Assembly (NCBI RefSeq): GCF_963924675.1 | Contig: NC_089223.1 | Location: 12,164,881 to 12,228,880 of the forward strand | Length of the DNA stretch: 64,000 nt | Direction of reading: 5' to 3' | Source of the DNA: Phocoena phocoena | Taxonomy: Eukaryota > Chordata > Mammalia > Artiodactyla > Phocoenidae | Shown: one piece after another, positions 1-10,703 of the stretch | Position numbering within the stretch: position 1 is the first letter of the stretch | Layout of the letters: every line of letters begins with the position of its first letter | Notes under the pieces: model-generated | Database searches by the model: none | What the model was told of the DNA's origin: nothing | Seen by the model: the letters and a program-made list of their open reading frames with translations, nothing else | Translations under genes and position numbers: made by a program

Positions 1-3000
1 TGGCTGAACCAATTCACATTCCCACCAGCAGTGCGAGAGTGTTCCCTTTTCTCCACACCCTCTCCAGCATTTATTGTTTCTAGATTTTTTGATGATGGCC
101 ATTCTGACTGGTGTGAGATGATATCTCATTGTAGTTTTGATTTGCATTTCTCTAATGATTAATAATGTTGAGCATTCTTTCATGTGTTTCTTAGCAGTCT
201 GTATATCTTCTTTGGAGAAATGTCTATTTAGGTCTTATGCCCAGTTTTGGATTGGGTTGTTTGTTTTTTTGTTATTGAGCTGCATGAGCTGCTTGTAAAT
301 TTTGGAAATTAATCCTTTGTCAGTTGCTTCATTTGCAAATATTTTCTCCCATTCTGAGGGTTGTCTTTTGGTCTTGTTTATGGTTTCCTTTGCTGTGCAA
401 AAGCTTTTAGGTTTCATTAGGTCCCATTTGTTTATTTTTATTTCCATTTCTCTAGGAGGTGGGTCAAAAAGGCTATTGCTGTGATTTATGTCATAGAGTG
501 TTCTTCCTATGTTTTCCTCTAAGAGTTTTATAGTTTCTGGCCTTACATTTAGGTCTTTAATCCATTATGAGCTTATTTTTGTGTATGGTGTTAGGGAGTG
601 ATCTAATCTCATACTTTTACATGTACCTGTCCAGTTTTCCCAGCACCACTTACTGAAGAGGCTGTCCTTTCTCCACTGTACGTTCCTGCCACCTTTGTCA
701 AAGATAAGGTGTCCATATGTGCGTGGGTTTATCTCTGGGCTTTCTATCCTATTACATTTATCTATCTTTCTGTTTTTGTGCCAGTACCATACTGTCTTGA
801 TTACTGTAGCTTTGTAGTATAGTCTGAAGTCAGGGAGCCTGATTCCTCCAGCTCAGTTTTTCTTTCTCAAGATTGCTTTGGCTATTCGGGGTCTTTTGTG
901 TTTCCATACAAATTGTGAAATTTTTTGTTCTAGTTCTGTGAAAAATGCCAGTGGTAGTTTGCTAGGGATTGCATTGAATCTGTAGATTGCTTTGGGTAGT
1001 ATGGTCATTTTCACAATGTTGATTCTTCCAATCCAAGAACATGGTATATCTCTCCATCTATTTGTAACATCTTTCATTTCTTTCATCAGTGCCTTATAAT
1101 TTTCTGCATACAGGTCTTTTGTCTCCTTAAGTAGGTTTATTCCTAGATATTTTATTCTTTTTGTTGCAATGGTAAATGGGAGTGTTTTCTTGATTTCACA
1201 TTCAGATTTTTCATCATTATATAGGAATGCCAGAGATTTCTGTGCATTAATTTTATATCCTGCTACTTTACCAAATTCATTGATTAGCTCTAGTGGTTTT
1301 CTAGTAGCATCTTTAGGATTCTCTATGTAGAGTATCATGTCATCTGCAAACAGTGACAGCCTTACTTCTTCTTTTCCGATTTGGATTCCTTTTATTTCCT
1401 TTTCTTCTCTGATTGCTGTGGGTAAAACTTCCAAAACTATGTTGAATAAGAGTGGTGAGAGTGGGCAACCTTGTCTTGTTCCTGATCTTAGTGGAAATGC
1501 TTTCAGTTTTTCACCATTGAGGATGATGTTGGCTGTGGGCTTGTAATATATGGCCTTTATTATGTTGAGGAAAGTTCCCTCTATGGCTACTTTCTGGAGG
1601 GTTTTTATAAATCGGTATTGAATTTTGTCAAAAGTTTTCTCTGCATCTATTGAGATGATCATATGGTTTTTCTCCTTCAATTTGTTAATATGGTGTATCA
1701 CATTGATTGATTTGCGTATATTGAAGAATCCTTACATTCTTCGGTTAAACCCCATTTGATCATGGTGTCTGATCCTTTTAATGTGCTGTTGGGTTCTGTT
1801 TGCTAGTATTTTGTTGAGGATTTTTGCATCTATGTTCATCAGTGATATTGGCCTGTAGTTTTCTTTCTTTGTGACATCCTTGTCTGGTTTTGGTATCAAG
1901 GTGATGGTGGCCTCGTAGAAGGAATTTGGGAGTATTCCTCCGTCTGCTATATTTTGGAAGAGTTTGAGAAGGATAGGTGTTAGCTCTTCTCTAAGTGTTT
2001 GATAGAATTCGCCTGTGAAGCCATCTGGTCCTGGGCTTTTGTTTGTTGGAAGATTTTAAATCACAGTTTCAATTTCAGTGCTTGTGATTGGTCTGTTCAT
2101 ATTTTCTGTTTCCTCCTGGTTCAGTCTTGGAAGGTTGTGCTTTTCTAAGAATTTGTCCATTTCTTCTAGATTGTCCATTTTATTGGCATATAGTTGCTTG
2201 TAGTAATCTCTCATGATCCTTTGCATTTCTACAGTGTCAGTTGTTACTTCTCCTTTTTCATTTCTAATTCTGTTGATTTGAGTCTTCTCCCTTTTTTCTT
2301 GCTGAGTCTGGCTAATCATTTATCAATTTTGTTTATCTTCTCAAAGAACCAGCTTTTAGTTTTATTGATCTTTGCTATTGTTTCCTTCATTTCTTTTTCA
2401 TTTATTTCTGATCTGATTTTTATGATTTCTTTCCTTCTGCTAGCTTTGGGGTTTTTTTGTTCTTCTTTCTCTAATTGCTTGAGGTGCAAGGTTAGGTTGT
2501 TTATTCAAGATGTTTCCTGCTTCTTAAGGTGGGCTTGTATTGCTATAAACTTCCCTCTTAGAACTGCTTTTGCTGCATCCCATAGGTTTTGGGTCGTTGT
2601 GTCTCCATTGTCATTTGTTTCTAGGTATTTTTTTATTTCCTCTTTGATTTCTTCAGTGATCACTTGGTTATTAAGTAGTGTATTGTTTAGCCTCCATGTG
2701 TTTGTATTTTTTACAAATCTTTTCCTGTGATTGATATCTAGTCTCATGGTGTTGTGGTCGGAAAAGATACTTGATACAATTTCAATTTTCTTAAACTTAC
2801 CAAGGCTTGATTTATGACCCAACATATGATCTATCATGGAGAATGTTCCATGAGCACTTGAGAAAAATGTGTATTCTGTTGTTTTTGGATGGAGTGTCCT
2901 ATAAATATCAATTAAGTCCATCTTGTTTAATGTATCATTTAAAGCTTGTGTTTCCTTATTTATTTTCATTTTGGATGATCTGTCCATGGGTGAAAGTGGG

Positions 3001-3470
3001 GTGTTTAAGTCCCCTACTATGAATGTGTTACTGTCGATTTCCCCTTTTATGGCTGTTAGTTTTTGCCTTATGTATTGAGGTACTCCTATGTTGGGTGCAT
3101 AAATATTTAAAATTGTTATATCTTCTTCTTGGATCGATCCCTTGATCATTATGTAGTATCCTTCTTTGTCTCTTCTAATAGTCTTTATTTTAAAGTCTAT
3201 TTTGTCTGATATGAGAATTGCCAATCCAGCTTTCTTTTGGTTTCCATTTGCATGGAATATCTTTTTCCATCCCCTCATTTCAGTCTGTATGTGTCTCTGG
3301 ATCTGAAGTGGGTCTCTTGTAGACAGCATATATATGGGTCTGTTTTTGTATCCATTCAGCCAGTCTGTGTCTTTTGGTGGGAGCATTTAATCCATTTACA
3401 TTTAAGGTAGTTACCCATATGTATGTTCCTATTCCCATATTCTTAATTGTTTTGGGTTTGTTATTATAGG
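1..3470 (-). pseudogene. L1 ORF2 (endonuclease-reverse transcriptase), disrupted
   Basis: ORF2 encodes the apurinic-type endonuclease, the reverse transcriptase and a C-terminal cysteine-rich domain. The open pieces are the endonuclease part (3386-2505), a linker piece (2319-2056) and the RT palm and thumb (1701-853). The RT active site FADD is intact at 1350-1339 on the minus strand. Stops interrupt the frame at 2507-2505, 2058-2056 (a lysine codon AAA in the second L1 reads TAA) and 855-853 (an arginine codon AGA reads TGA). Near 3330-3250 the expected endonuclease N-terminus switches frame twice, through apparent single-base deletions, so the segment with the catalytic glutamate (QETH in the family) is out of frame. 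The C-terminus continues beyond position 1. No functional protein can be made. Confidence 0.92.
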
Positions 3471-3496
3471 TCTTTTCCTTCTCTTGTGTTTCTTGC

Positions 3497-4390
3497 CTAG
3501 AGAAGATCCTTTAGCATTTGTTGTAAAGCTGGTTTGGTGGTGCTGAACTCTTTCAGCTTTTGCTTGTCTTTAAAGGTTTTCATTTCTCCATCAAATCTGA
3601 ATGAGATCCTTGCTGGGTAGAGTAATCTTGGTTGCAGGTTTTTCTCCTTCATCACTTTCAGTGTGTCCTGCCACTCCCTTTTGGCCTGCAGAGTTTCTGC
3701 TGAGAGATCAGCTGTTAACCTTATGGGGATTCCCTTGTGTGTTATTTGTTGCTTTTCCCTTGCTACTTTTAATATTTTCTCTTTGTATTTAATTTTTGAC
3801 AGTTTGATTAATATGTGTCTTGGCGTATTTCTCCTTGGATTTATCCTGTAAGGGACTCTCTGTGCTTCCTGGAGTTGATTAACTATCTCCTTTCCCATAT
3901 TAGGGAAGTTTTCAACTATAATCTCTTCAAATATTTTCGCAGTCCCTTTCTTTTTCTCTTCTTCTTCTGGAACCCCCTTAATTCGAATGTTGGTGCGTTT
4001 AATGTTGTCCCAGAGGTCTCTGAGACTGTCCTCAGTTCTCTTCATTCTTTTTTCTTTATTCTGCTCTGCAGTAGTTATTTCCACTATTTTATCTTCCAGG
4101 TCACTTATCCGTTCTTCTGCCTCAGTTATTCTGCTACTGATCCCATCTAGAGTATTTTTAATTTCATTTATTGTGTTGTTCGTCATTGCTTGTTTCATCT
4201 TTATTTCTTTTAGGTCCTTGTTAAATGTTTCTTGCATTTTGTCTATTCTATTTCCAAGATTTTGGATCATCTTTACTATCATTATTCTGAATTCTTTTTC
4301 AGGTAGACTGCCTATTTCCTCTTCATTTGTTAGGTCTGGTGGGTTTTTATCTTGCTCCTTCATCTGCTGTGTGTTTTTCTGTCTTCTCAT
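3497..4390 (-). CDS. L1 ORF1 protein (RNA-binding trimeric chaperone), intact
   Basis: This 297-residue frame is open from ATG to stop. It matches L1 ORF1p, which coats L1 RNA in cytoplasmic particles and acts as a nucleic-acid chaperone. Residues 1-35 are a charged N-terminus. About 38-130 form a heptad coiled coil (for example ITEAEERISDLEDKI at 88-102) that trimerises in the family. The RRM follows at about 133-225, with TNIRIKGVPE as its first strand and RHILIKLSKI near its RNP region. The C-terminal domain is about 226-290, containing YPARISFRFDGEMKTF. Human ORF1p is 338 residues, so the N-terminus is shorter here. ORF2 begins about 30 bases downstream. Expression would depend on the L1 promoter at 4391-6782, usually silenced by methylation. 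The function is family knowledge; the open frame is seen directly. Confidence 0.9.
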   Translation of the reverse strand: MRRQKNTQQMKEQDKNPPDLTNEEEIGSLPEKEFRIMIVKMIQNLGNRIDKMQETFNKDLKEIKMKQAMTNNTINEIKNTLDGISSRITEAEERISDLEDKIVEITTAEQNKEKRMKRTEDSLRDLWDNIKRTNIRIKGVPEEEEKKKGTAKIFEEIIVENFPNMGKEIVNQLQEAQRVPYRINPRRNTPRHILIKLSKIKYKEKILKVAREKQQITHKGIPIRLTADLSAETLQAKREWQDTLKVMKEKNLQPRLLYPARISFRFDGEMKTFKDKQKLKEFSTTKPALQQMLKDLL

Positions 4391-4933
4391 TTTGCTGATC
4401 TTACTGTGGTTGGAGTCTCCTTTTTGCAGGCTGCATGTTCATAGTTCCTTTTGTTTTTGGTGTCTGTCCCCAGTGGCTAAGGTTGGTTCAGTGGGTTGTG
4501 TAGGCTTCCTGGTGGAGGGGACTAGTGCCTGTGTTCTGGTGGATGAGGGTGGATCTTGTCTTTCTGGAGGGCAGGTCCACATCTGGTGGTGTGTTTTGGG
4601 GTGTCTGTGGACTTATTATGATTTTAGGCAGCCTCTCTGCTAATGGGTGGGGTTGCGTTCCTGTCTTGCTAGTTGTTTGGCATAGGATGTCCAGCATTGT
4701 AGCTGTCTGGTCGTTGAGTGAAGCTGGGTGCTGGCGTTGAGATGGAGATCTCTGGGAGATTTTCGCCACTTGATATTATGTGGAGGTGGGAGGTCTCTTG
4801 TTGACCAGTGTCCTGAAGTTGGCTCTCCCACCTCAGAGGCAGAGCTCTGACTTCTGTCTGGAGCACCAAGAGCCTTTCATCCACACGGCTCGGAATAAAA
4901 GGGAGAAAAAGTAGAGAGAATTAGTATAAGTAT

Positions 4934-4993
4934 GAAGAAAGAAAGAAAGGAAAGAAAGAAAGAAGGGAGGGAAGGAAGGAAGGAAGGAAGGAA

Positions 4994-5054
<61 letters not shown>

Positions 5055-5109
5055 GAAGGGAGGAAGGAAGGGAGGAAGGAAGGAAGGAAAAAAGACAGAA
5101 AGAAAGAAG
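4934..5109 (+). repeat. GAAA/GGAA microsatellite in the L1 5'UTR
   Basis: About 175 bases made of GAAA and GGAA units, with mixed interruptions, lie within the L1 leader. On the L1 sense strand this is a long polypyrimidine tract (TTTC/TTCC). It is likely to vary in length between individuals. Confidence 0.95.
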
Positions 5110-5110
5110 A

Positions 5111-5610
5111 TACAGTTAAATAAAATAAAGAATAATAAAGTTATTGAATTAAAAAATAATTATTTAGAAAAAAAAGGGACGGATAGAACCTTAGGACAAA
5201 TGGTGGTAGCAAAGCTATACAGACAAAATCTCACACAGATGCATACACATACACCCTCACAAAAAGAGGTAAAGGGGAAAAATCATAAATGTTGCTCTCA
5301 AAGTCCACCTCCTCAATTTGGGATGATTCGTTGTCTAGAGGGAAGGAAGGAGGGAAAGGAAGGAAGGAAGAAAAAAGAAAGAAAGAAAGAAAGAAGGTAA
5401 ACTATAATAAAGTTATTAAAATTATTAAGAAATTTTTTTTAAAAATGGACGGATAGAACCCTAGGACAAATGGTGGAAGCAAAGCTATACAGACAAGATC
5501 TCACACAGAAGCATACAGATACACACTCACAAAAAGAGGAAAAGGGGAAAAAATCATAGATCTTGCTCTCTAAGTCCACCTCCTCAGTTTGGGATGATTC
5601 GCTGTCTATT
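5111..5610 (-). repeat. Tandem duplication inside the L1 5'UTR
   Basis: Two copies of a roughly 210-base unit lie at about 5125-5337 and 5398-5610. Both contain a GGACGGATAGAACC block, a CAAATGGTGG block, a run of ACACAC-like sequence and TTTGGGATGATTCG. Each copy is preceded by a GA-rich tract (4934-5109 and 5338-5396), so the full repeated unit is microsatellite plus 210-base segment. The copies differ at scattered positions and are not a recent duplication. The arrangement recalls monomer-type L1 promoters of other mammals, but only two units are present. Confidence 0.85.
5338..5396 (+). repeat. GGAA/GAAA microsatellite
   Basis: A 59-base purine-rich simple repeat that heads the second copy of the L1 5'UTR duplication. 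It is the shorter counterpart of the tract at 4934-5109. Confidence 0.9.
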
Positions 5611-6762
5611 CATGTATTCCACAGATGCAGGTACATCAAGTTGATTGTGGAGCTTTAATCCGCTGCTTCTGAGGCTGCTGGGAGAGATTTCCCTTTTATT
5701 TCTTTGTTCTCACAGCTCACAGGGGCTCAGCTTTGGATTTGGCCCCGCCTCTGCGTGTAGGTCGCAGGAGGGCGTCTGTTTTTTGCTCAGACGGGACAGG
5801 GTTAAAGGAGCAGCTGCTTCAGGGGCTCTGGCGCACTCAGGCCTGGGGGGAGGGAGGGGCACGGCGTGCGGGGCGGGTCTGCAGCAGCAGAGGCCGGCGT
5901 GTCGTTGCACCAGCGTGAGGCGCGCCGTGCGTTCTCCCGGGGAAGTTGCGCCTGGATCCCGGGACCTTGGCAGTGGCGGGCAGCACAGGCTCCCCGGAAG
6001 GGAGGTGTGGAGAGTGACCCGTGCTCGCACACAGGCTTCTTGGTGGCGGCAGCAGCAGCCTTAGCGTTTCATGCCCGTCTCTGGGGTCCGCGCTTTTAGC
6101 CGCGGCTCGCGCCCGTCTCTGGAGTTCCTTTAAGCAGCGCTCTTAATCGCCTCTCCTCGCGCACCAGGAAACAAAGAGGTAAGAAAAAGTCTGTTGCCTC
6201 TTCGGCAGCTCCAGACTTTTCCCCGGACTCCCTCCCGGCTAGCCGTGGCGCACTAACCCCCTGCAGGCTGTCTTCACGCCGCCAAACCCAGTCCTCTCCC
6301 TGCGCTCCGACGGAAGCCCGAGCCTCAGCTCTCAGCCCCGCCCGCCCCGGCGGGTGAGCAGACAAGCCTCTCGGGCTGGTGAGCGCCGGTCGGCCGTGAT
6401 CCTCAGTGCGGGAATCTCCCCGCTTTGCCCTCCGCACCCCTGTGGCTGCACTGTCCTCCGCGGCTTCGAAGCTCCCCCCTCCGCCTCCCGCAGTCTCCGC
6501 CCGCGGAGGGGCTTCCTAGTGTGTGGAAACTTTTCCTCCTTCACAGCTCCCTCCCACTGGTGCAGGTGCCGTCCTTATTCTTTTGTCTCTGTTTTTTCTT
6601 TTTTTCTTTTGCCCTACCCAGGTACGTGGGGAGTTTCTTGCCTTTTGGGAGGTCTGAGGTCTTCTGCCAGCATTCAGTAGGTGTTCTGTAGAAGTTGTTT
6701 CACGTGTAGATGTATTTCTGGTGTATCTGTGGGGAGGAAGGTGATCTCCGCGTCTTACTCTT

Positions 6763-6774
6763 CCGCCATCTTCC
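6763..6774 (-). promoter_or_regulatory. YY1-like site at the L1 5' end
   Basis: The minus strand reads GGAAGATGGCGG about ten bases from the L1 start. Human L1 has a YY1 site with the core AAGATGGC at nearly the same place, where it positions transcription initiation. The position and core match; binding here is inferred. Confidence 0.6.
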
Positions 6775-6782
6775 CAGCACCC

Positions 6783-9700
6783 AGTCAGTAACTTTTTAAG
6801 TTGAAAGGAAATACCTTAAGTAAGCTACATAGAGAATATCATTTACAGCCAAATATTTGTCCTTATAGTAGAAACGTTATTACTCTAGTAAACAGAGAGA
6901 ATACAGTTTGATGTGGATGTAAGCAAGGATTTTGTAAAAGGGGATGTTTTGCTTAATTTAAACAGTGACATCCAAGAAGGTGATACGGCACTGTTCTACT
7001 GGGCTTTTATTTGAATGCAGTATTTGACAGCTTTGACAAAAAAGTCCATATTCATAAAATGGTGGACGTTGTAAATGAAAAAATAAATTTTAGTAAATTT
7101 GTTTAAGGGCTTTAATGCAACTGATAGATTAGGACAGTAATAGAGCTCTGATACACACAAGAAACAGGTCACCTGCTTCCTAATGTAAGGGAGAAAGTCT
7201 TGGGGCAGTGCCTATAGAAATGACAGCTGTAACAAGAGCACCTTTCTCCCCAAAAGGTGACAGCAGAACAAGGTATGAATGTAGCTGTTAGACGAGGAAA
7301 TAACTGTGGTAACATGTGAAAGTGAACTTAAGTATTTGAAAGATTTCAAATAGAGTCAGTATCCAGAATTTTTGGATGAATTTGTTTAACATGCTAATGT
7401 ATGTGGGCCAATGAGCAGATGAGCTAAATTCAGGAGGGAGGGGATAGGAAACTGGGTGAGGTGCCAGGTTTCACTGATGATTCTAGGGGTAGAGTGGGAA
7501 CTTTTTATGAGGTTCCTCCAATGCTGAGAAAGGTTCCATTGAGGAAAGTATGAAACCTAACTAGTGGGCAAGTGAGAAAAACTTCCTAGGAATAGTGTAA
7601 TTATTTGGATAGGGAAAATATCGGATAGACAAAAAGTATAAGGAAAATAATGCAAGAATCGTTGGAATTTAGAATGTAAATAAAGAAGGACATCTCAGTC
7701 TGAAGACCAAGTGAGGTTAGGTCAAACCAAGGTGAAGTGACAGGAGCTGCCAGTGTATCTTACTTAATACCATTAATGGTGGGTCAGCCCTTTATTGCTT
7801 CTTGCCTGTATTATTTTAATAACTTTCACTTTGATATAGCACACCTGTAATCCATAGATAAGGTTACATTCAGAGTCAAAAGTCTGAATCATAAGTTAGT
7901 AATCTATTCATGATGCCAGGCTCACATGATCCAAGGACCACATCCTCAAGCTCCCTCGCCTGAAATTAATCCTTCTTTTGCTTTCCCATAAAACTTTGGT
8001 TTGATTTCCATTTCAATAATTAATTTAAGTCAGCATAAGTTGTAACTTGCTTTTGTACATGTCTCTAGCATACGGTTTGAAACTTCTTTAAGGTTAGGAT
8101 TTTTCTGACTGAAATTTTATTCTTAGTCTGCTTAACTAAAGCACAACAGAACAAAAGATATTCTGTCTCTGAAAGTGAGGTTGCCAGGGCTAAGCCAGAG
8201 CTAAAAATGGGTTGCGATTACAGAAACACTAGATTTCAATTAGTAGCTCCAGATCTTAATCTGAGAATGAAAACTGTTTTGCAATTATAATAGTCTTGAT
8301 TCTCAAGAAAAAAGGAAAAGAAAAGAAAAAGTATAGTTTACCTTAAATATAATGATGAACTTTCCAAATGGCTGATAATTCCGTTGCACAAACTTCAGAT
8401 TCTCTGATCAGCTAAAATGGCTTTAAATATTCCCATATTTCTCTAAAAGGTACATGATAAGGAACATTTTTAAAGAAAAGGGGAAAGTGCATGACTTTAC
8501 CCCCACTTTTACTTCCAGATGTATTTAGATTTTGATTTTTTGCAAACTAATTTTATACAGACAAATACAAATCCCATTGTATTAATCACTTTCTGACTTT
8601 TTGACTTTTTTGCCAGAGGGTTGTTTACATTACACATGCAGATCTTGCTGGCAGTTCAACAGAGCAATTTGGCTGAGTTTTGCCAAAGAATAACTGTTCC
8701 ATTAAGAGGCAAAACCTTGGACATCTTCCTGAAATTCACAGCTTACTTATCAGAGAATGTAATGTAAATAGCCATAACACCAAAAATGGATTCTTTACTC
8801 TAGGTTCTCTCACTCATATGAGGAAAGCCAGTTAGCTGCTCTGTAAGCCCCCTCCTCTAGGAAAAGGGTCTAACCAGAAGTGGTGGTTAGATTTTAAGTC
8901 CTTTGACAAAGCGCATCTGAAGCCTGCTTTATTGTGTCACCTTAAGCTGTGTTTTGTGGTTACCAGAAGTGGCCAACTTGACTTGTGAACAGATTACAGC
9001 TCTAAATCAATTGTTCTGTTTCCCTGGTTCACATTCATTTCCATGAGAATTAAGAGCTTGATAGAACAGCAATTTTTTTCTTAGTGTTGATCCTAGCTGA
9101 TTGAAACATCTCCAGGAACAAGCCACTGTTCCTTGTTACACAAATTGTAAACTCAGTAGAAGTGGACTTTAGGGGCAGTTTCCACACTCCTTGTTTAATG
9201 AAAAAAGGGAAGGGTTTCTGTTTCTGTACGTTGCTAAAGGGTTTCTAAAGCCTAAAAATAGGTTTGAATAAATTTGCATAATGGAGAAAGGCAGTGATGA
9301 GAGAGGAAAAGAGGAAAAGTAGAATTAAGTACTTTGTGAATACTTTGGAGAACCTGTTGGAAACCAGACTTTCTTTTAATGTATATAAATGGCTGTCACC
9401 AATGAAATAAGATTTTTGTCAAAATGGTTCTCACAACTGTAAGCAACTGACGTGTTACTTTCCTGACTACACCATGTAATGAATATAGCTCAGTACAAAA
9501 TATTCCTTATGCCAGGAAATTTGGTCTTGTTGTAACTTTAAGAAATCTGAGGGTGGGTAAGAGTTCATATCTATAATAGATAAATGGTAACTTAGCTACA
9601 TACAGATTTTTAACACACAGACATCCCATCTAAAATGTCCAACCTTCACCCTGCCCTGCCACATACTTACCCCCTCTCCCCCTTCTCTGTATCATTTTTT

Positions 9701-9789
9701 TACTTTAGAATATTATGTGTTTCACCTACTAACAACGTGTGGTATGTGTATGCACATACATACATTATTTATCATGCTTATTGTCTGAA
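6783..9789. other. Unassigned sequence
   Basis: AT-rich sequence with no convincing exon, RNA gene or young repeat. A stretch near 6900-7150 faintly recalls CR1/L3 reverse-transcriptase sequence, and purine-rich text at 7420-7760 may be an old decayed repeat. Neither is clear enough to name. Confidence 0.4.
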
Positions 9790-9915
9790 TTTCCCACTGT
9801 ACTGTAAGCTCCTAGAAGGCAAGGATGTTTTCCTTTGAATTCACTGTTGTTTCCTCGCTCCTAGAATGGGGCCTGACATATAATTGTGCTCAGTAAGTAT
9901 TTGTTGAATGATTAA
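9790..9915 (+). mobile_element. L2 LINE 3' end fragment
   Basis: The text runs from TAAGCTCCTAGAAGGCAAGG to TATTTGTTGAATGATTAA. This matches the conserved 3' end of L2 (a summary-like run ending in the AATAAATATTTGTTGAATGA motif). It is diverged by many substitutions, as expected for this ancient family. Confidence 0.7.
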
Positions 9916-10459
9916 AGCTGAAGAGTCTGCTGCAAAGGGAAGCCTGGGGTTGTTATGCTTCTCTTCCAAAGAATGAAAGATGCCCCTCACTTCTAGAGAG
10001 AGGCACTAGCTTTGGAAGATGAGGTATGGGATCAAGGCAATTGAGTGTGCCTGGGGCCACTTTCCTGATGGTGACAAGAGCAGTCAAAAGGGCTCAGTAA
10101 ACAGATTCCTTGAGGTAAAATTACATAAGGACACAGCAAGTGTGAGAAGGGGAAGTGGACCTCCCCCTTGGTGGCAAGAGTATTTATTACTAAAGTTGTA
10201 TAAAGGTGTTTTGATATATTGATAATAAAACTGATGGCCTTTGAATTGCTTTATTAATTGTTTATAAATCCTCTGCAGAGACTATATGTCCTTACTGCCT
10301 GCACAGGGCACATAGCCACCCACTCACACCTCTATCCCTCTACCCCCACCCTTTACTCCACTGAAAGGAGAGGAATGAGATAATACATGCATTACCAATC
10401 GTATTTCTTTATCCAACTAATATTACTGGGGAGATAAAACAACACAGTTTGGTGGATTC

Positions 10460-10703
10460 AAAGATGGTAAGTAGGGCTTCCCTGGTGGCACAGTGGTTGA
10501 GAGTCCACCTGCCGATGCAGGGGACGCGGGTTCGTGCCCCGGTCCGGGAGGGTCCCACATGCCGCAGAGCGGCTGGGCCCGTAAGCCATGGCCGCTGAGC
10601 CTGCGTGTCCGGAGCCTGTGCTCCACAGCAGGAGAGGCCACGACAGTGAGATGCCCGTGTACCGCAAACAAATAAAATAAAATAAATAAAGATGGGAAAG
10701 TAA
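10460..10703 (+). mobile_element. CHR-type tRNA-derived SINE with target-site duplication
   Basis: The SINE body begins GGGCTTCCCTGG at 10474 and ends in an AAATAAAATA-type tail near 10688. The tRNA-like head carries a polymerase III A box (TGGCACAGTGG) and B box (GGTTCGTGCCC). Imperfect direct repeats flank it: AAAGATGGTAAGTA at 10460-10473 and AAAGATGGGAAAGTA at 10689-10703. Short open frames on both strands here are incidental to its GC content. Confidence 0.93.

Larger units (their letters stand above)
1..6782 (-). mobile_element. Near full-length L1 (LINE-1), 3' end beyond the window
   Basis: A LINE-1 retrotransposon reads right to left. Its 5' end is near 6782, where the minus strand begins GGTGCTGGGAAGATGGCGGA. 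It is followed by a 2.4-kb 5'UTR, ORF1 (4390-3497) and ORF2 (about 3470 to the window start). The window opens inside the ORF2 C-terminal region, by alignment with the third L1 here (position 1 corresponds to about 51,970). The 3'UTR, poly(A) tail and target-site duplication are therefore not visible. Intact 5' ends are rare among L1 copies, so this was a full-length insertion. ORF1 is open but ORF2 carries several stops and frameshifts, so the copy cannot move on its own. The low divergence of ORF1 suggests a fairly recent insertion. Confidence 0.95.
4391..6782 (-). promoter_or_regulatory. L1 5'UTR with internal promoter
   Basis: This is the 2.4-kb leader of the first L1. The distal half (about 5720-6560) is strongly GC- and CpG-rich, unlike the AT-rich surroundings, as expected for the RNA polymerase II promoter of young L1s. 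The proximal half holds purine-rich microsatellites and a tandem duplication, listed separately. The short open frames in this segment are on both strands, lack any recognisable domain and look like by-products of high GC. Confidence 0.85.

Noticed and set aside
2194..2730. 178-codon plus-strand open frame rich in Phe, Ser and Leu
   Set aside because: It is the antisense shadow of L1 ORF2; the same kind of frame appears opposite the second L1.
4932..5123. Lys/Glu/Arg-rich open frame
   Set aside because: It is a translated GAAA/GGAA microsatellite.
5645..6690. Several overlapping open frames of 60-140 codons in GC-rich sequence
   Set aside because: They lie on both strands of the L1 5'UTR, lack domains and are expected by chance in GC-rich DNA.
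10474..10560. tRNA gene
   Set aside because: A and B boxes are present, but the sequence is the tRNA-derived head of a SINE and has no cloverleaf 3' half.
10423..10675. Open frames over the CHR SINE (and over the copies at 27,231, 28,390, 32,208 and 38,002)
   Set aside because: The same peptide text recurs at every SINE copy on both strands; it is translated repeat, not a gene family.
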